A program made the position numbers and the translations under genes. A stretch of 17,672 bases of DNA from an uncultured Blautia sp. Lineage in GTDB: Bacteria > Bacillota > Clostridia > Lachnospirales > Lachnospiraceae. A model generated the notes under the pieces. That model was not told the origin of the DNA. It saw only the letters and a list, made by a program, of their open reading frames with translations, and searched no databases. The DNA lies in NCBI GenBank assembly GCA_902476765.1, contig CABSEJ010000057.1, positions 1 through 17,672 on the forward strand. Direction: 5' to 3'. Shown one piece after another: positions 15,002-17,672 of this stretch. Position 1 is the first letter of the stretch; each line of letters begins with the position of its first letter.

Positions 15002-16522
15002 TTATAAGTCCTCTTCTATTGCCTCCAGCTCTCCCAGTATTTCTCTGTTCTCCTGGTCGAAAAGCAGCTTTTTGTTATATTTATAGTAGCTGTCGCAGCC
15101 ATTCTCACTGATATATTCCAAACTGTAGGGATTGGTATTTAATTCTGTCACAAACACCACCAGCTCCTGCCCCTCTCCGAAGGCTCTTTCCATAAAGTCA
15201 AAGGCATTTTGCAAAGCCTGTCCGGTAGAGGCCAAAAGTCTGCTGCGGTTTTCCACTTCCTTTCCGAAACGCTGCTTTATGGTCTGGAAAACTGTCTCCT
15301 TTCCCCCACCCTTTTCTTCTGTCTCCCTGGCTAATCCGCACAGCTCCTTCAACAGCTCCAGTATCTGCATGCGGATATGTTCCTCCTGCCTGGTTAGCTG
15401 CTTTGCCTTCTGCTGTTCCTCCAATCTGCGATTTTCCATATCCCGGAAATCCTCCAGGGATACCCAGGCCGGCCTTTCTCCCAAAAGAGAGGCTTTCCAC
15501 TCCTTCAATATCTCAAAAGCCATAGAGACTTCCATATCTGTCTCATGGCATTGCCGGAATCTGTCCCCTAATTTTCCCATAAACAAACCTACTACGCTGA
15601 ATTTCTCATCAAAGGAAGCCATGGACAGTTTATGGACAGGAAAATCTTCCAGATGACCTTCCAGCACCTGGTCAATCTGATAATCCGTCTTATATTTTTC
15701 AAACAACTCCAGATAATTGGCAAAATCCTTGGCAATCTTCCAATGCTGGATGTACTGGTATACCACATCCCGGTCCAGCACTTTTCCCATTTTTTCATAT
15801 ACCTTTAAAAGCCTGGACAAATCCTCCCAGCCTCTGGCTGTGGCAAAGCTTCTTCCCTCCACGCTGGTCTCCATTTTATAAAAATGCTCCCTGCGAATGT
15901 CCAGATAAGAAATCACAGCAGGATGAATCCCTTCCTGATAAGCGTATTCCTTCCAGACCTCAAAGCTTTCCTCCACCTCTATCCGTTTCATTCTGTCCAG
16001 AGTCACTACATCAAACTCCCGTACAGACTTGTTATACTGTGGGGGATTTCCTGCGCTTACGATAATCCAGCCCTCCGGCACTGCCTGGTTTCCAAAGGTT
16101 TTACACTGAAGGAACTGGAGCATAGCCGGCGCCAGAGTTTCAGACACACAGTTTATTTCATCAATAAACAGGATTCCCTCTGAAATTCCCGTTTTTTCTA
16201 TTTTTTCATACACAGAAGCAATAATTTCGCTCATGGTGTATTCTGTTACAGAGCGCCTCTGTCCGCCGTAGGTTCTCTCCTGTATAAAGGGAAGCCCCAT
16301 GGCGCTCTGCCGGGTATGATGGGTGATAGTGTAAGCCACCAGGTTAATCCCACATTCCCTGGCCGCCTGCTCCACAATCTGAGTTTTTCCGATTCCCGGA
16401 GGCCCCATCAGTAGAATAGGCCTTTGCCCTACAGACGGAATTTCATATTCTCCGAACTGGTTTTTCATAAGATAGGCCTGCACCGTATCCTTGATTTCTT
16501 GCTTTGCTCTCTTTATATTCAA
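15002..16522 (-). CDS. MoxR/dynein-like AAA+ ATPase
   Basis: This 506-residue protein carries an AAA+ domain in its first half: Walker A GPPGIGKT (40-47), Walker B ILFIDEIN (117-124), sensor-1 Asn159 in SAGNPPQYN and Arg residues in LDRMKRIEV that could serve as the finger. The second half is helical, with a coiled segment ENRRLEEQQKAKQLTRQEEH. AAA_5/MoxR ATPases with this layout usually act with a VWA-domain partner, which is encoded directly upstream here with a 64-base gap. The start is TTG (MNIKRAKQE) after GAGGATAAATAA. The pair probably remodels or activates a protein target, but the target is not known. No link to B12 is seen. Confidence 0.88.
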   Translation of the reverse strand: MNIKRAKQEIKDTVQAYLMKNQFGEYEIPSVGQRPILLMGPPGIGKTQIVEQAARECGINLVAYTITHHTRQSAMGLPFIQERTYGGQRRSVTEYTMSEIIASVYEKIEKTGISEGILFIDEINCVSETLAPAMLQFLQCKTFGNQAVPEGWIIVSAGNPPQYNKSVREFDVVTLDRMKRIEVEESFEVWKEYAYQEGIHPAVISYLDIRREHFYKMETSVEGRSFATARGWEDLSRLLKVYEKMGKVLDRDVVYQYIQHWKIAKDFANYLELFEKYKTDYQIDQVLEGHLEDFPVHKLSMASFDEKFSVVGLFMGKLGDRFRQCHETDMEVSMAFEILKEWKASLLGERPAWVSLEDFRDMENRRLEEQQKAKQLTRQEEHIRMQILELLKELCGLARETEEKGGGKETVFQTIKQRFGKEVENRSRLLASTGQALQNAFDFMERAFGEGQELVVFVTELNTNPYSLEYISENGCDSYYKYNKKLLFDQENREILGELEAIEEDL

Positions 16523-16586
16523 TTATTTATCCTCGCTTTTCCTCTTTTTTCCTGTCTTTCTTTTGGTTTATATCTCCTGAAAAACA

Positions 16587-17672
16587 TCATCCTGCTTCCA
16601 GGTCTTCCTCTTTTAAATATAGTTTCATGGCCCATGGTGGAACCTCCACCTCCTCATAGTCCTTCTGGTACAAAAGAAAGGCCGTGTCATAGGGCGGCAT
16701 AACCTTTGGGAAAATACCTTTTCCATCCGTAAAATACAAAAGCCCCCGCAGCCTGGAAAATTCTTTTTTTCTCTGCAATTCCTCCACATAGGCAAACACA
16801 GGCCGGAAATCCGTCCCGCCCTGTCCGGAAAGCTCCAGGTTTTCCATGTATTCCTTTAATTCTTCCTGGGAAGTGATTTTTTTATCCCTCTGTACTCTTT
16901 CATCACACTGGATAATATGGATATTCATCTTCCGGAAAAAGCTTTCCTGTTCTTTCAAAATGGAATAGGTTTCCCTTAAAAATCCCCGGACCAGCTCCCC
17001 GGAGCAGGACATAGATGTGTCAATGGCAATGACAAAATCCTCAATTTTCTTTATCTCTCTGGTTTCCTGAGGCTCTATAAGAGGCATGTTTCCGTAGAAG
17101 GACAGGCCGTAGCTGTAAAATACATAGTCAAATGCATCAGTATCCAGCTGCTGTTCCTCCCGAAGCACAGAAAATTTACGCAGAAATTCCCGGTAATCAC
17201 AGTTTTCCCTGCTCTCTGCTTTTATCTGCTCCAAAAGCCCCGGTGAATTTTCCGCCATATCCTGCCCGAAGGTCTGCAGCTCGGTTTCCATTTTATCCCG
17301 TATATCTTCCCAGTTTTCTTTTGGATTCTCTTTTTGAGGCCTCTGGTTTCTCCTGCTCCAGAGTCTGTGGTCATCCACCAAAAATTCCTGCCGCCACATA
17401 AGGGCCTGTTCTCTGTCCGGCTCCATGTTCACCAGCTCTTCAAAAACACTTTCTGCATTTAACACCTTTCGCCGCTTTTTCATTTCCTCATAAAGAAACC
17501 TTCTGTCTCTTGACATAGGCCTTTTCACACAATGAAAGGCCAGTCCGTCTATCATAGATTCCACCGCCAAATCACAGGCTGTATCCCACAGAATATCTCC
17601 CAGATTCTCTTCCTCCTGAAAGGATACTCCCAGCCGGGCGCAGGCTCTTTTTTTCCGTATCCTCTCCTGCTT
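16587..17672 (-). CDS. VWA-like / putative metallopeptidase protein (DUF2201 type), 5' end beyond window
   Basis: The frame is open to the right edge (361 codons seen), so the N-terminus is missing; the TTG at 17570 is an internal codon, not the start. The visible N-terminal part (LGDILWDTACDLAVESMIDG) matches the end of the DUF2201 putative metallopeptidase domain. Its HExxH-like zinc motif would lie outside the window and was not seen. After a charged helical linker comes the VWA-like domain with an apparent MIDAS: DTSMS (about 17021-17007), GQGGTDFRPVF and YFTDGKGIFP. The protein ends in a short acidic tail. It is paired with the AAA+ ATPase downstream, the usual MoxR-VWA arrangement. Confidence 0.88.
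   Translation of the reverse strand, partial: KQERIRKKRACARLGVSFQEEENLGDILWDTACDLAVESMIDGLAFHCVKRPMSRDRRFLYEEMKKRRKVLNAESVFEELVNMEPDREQALMWRQEFLVDDHRLWSRRNQRPQKENPKENWEDIRDKMETELQTFGQDMAENSPGLLEQIKAESRENCDYREFLRKFSVLREEQQLDTDAFDYVFYSYGLSFYGNMPLIEPQETREIKKIEDFVIAIDTSMSCSGELVRGFLRETYSILKEQESFFRKMNIHIIQCDERVQRDKKITSQEELKEYMENLELSGQGGTDFRPVFAYVEELQRKKEFSRLRGLLYFTDGKGIFPKVMPPYDTAFLLYQKDYEEVEVPPWAMKLYLKEEDLEAG

Overview
The window looks like a chromosomal segment of a Gram-positive gut-type clostridium, most likely a Lachnospiraceae member. This is inferred from strong AGGAGG-type ribosome sites, sigma-A-like promoters, the families present (DUF3784, DUF3887, GHKL/LytTR two-component pair, LRR_5 repeats, DUF4430) and moderate G+C. 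Every gene I can support lies on the minus strand, so the window reads from right to left in transcription order. No tRNA, rRNA, insertion sequence, phage gene or CRISPR array was seen.

Right end (17672-15002): a 5'-truncated VWA-like/putative metallopeptidase protein of the DUF2201 type, followed by a MoxR/dynein-like AAA+ ATPase. Next (14979-12908) is a two-component system behind its own promoter: a LytTR response regulator and a GHKL sensor kinase of the AgrC/VirS style. It is followed by a DUF3784 membrane protein and a DUF3887 lipoprotein (12819-11807).

The rest, from about 11730 down to 1, is dominated by vitamin B12 (cobalamin). First comes a B12 uptake operon: a promoter, a textbook cobalamin riboswitch (11681-11515), a leader with a 12-bp tandem repeat, an intrinsic terminator, then btuF, btuC and btuD. 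Behind btuD lie two short reading frames that together form an internal piece of an adenosylcobalamin-dependent (class II) ribonucleotide reductase, apparently separated by a single-base frameshift. An AraC-type regulator with a GyrI-like ligand domain ends the run. A separate BspA-like leucine-rich-repeat gene without a signal peptide follows.

The left third (5762 to 1) is a second B12-controlled transcription unit: a near-consensus promoter, two cobalamin-type aptamers in tandem (the upstream one divergent and overlapping a terminator), a chain of hairpins, and two secreted proteins. The first carries a DUF4430 domain, the family related to the C-terminal domain of animal transcobalamin and intrinsic factor. 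The second is a very large modular protein (more than 1,420 residues) whose middle looks like an alpha/alpha-toroid (prenyltransferase-like) domain, the fold of the N-terminal domain of those animal carriers. My main hypothesis is that these two form a bacterial, split counterpart of intrinsic factor that captures corrinoids at the surface and hands them to BtuFCD. The riboswitch and domain observations are read from the sequence; the working model is inference.
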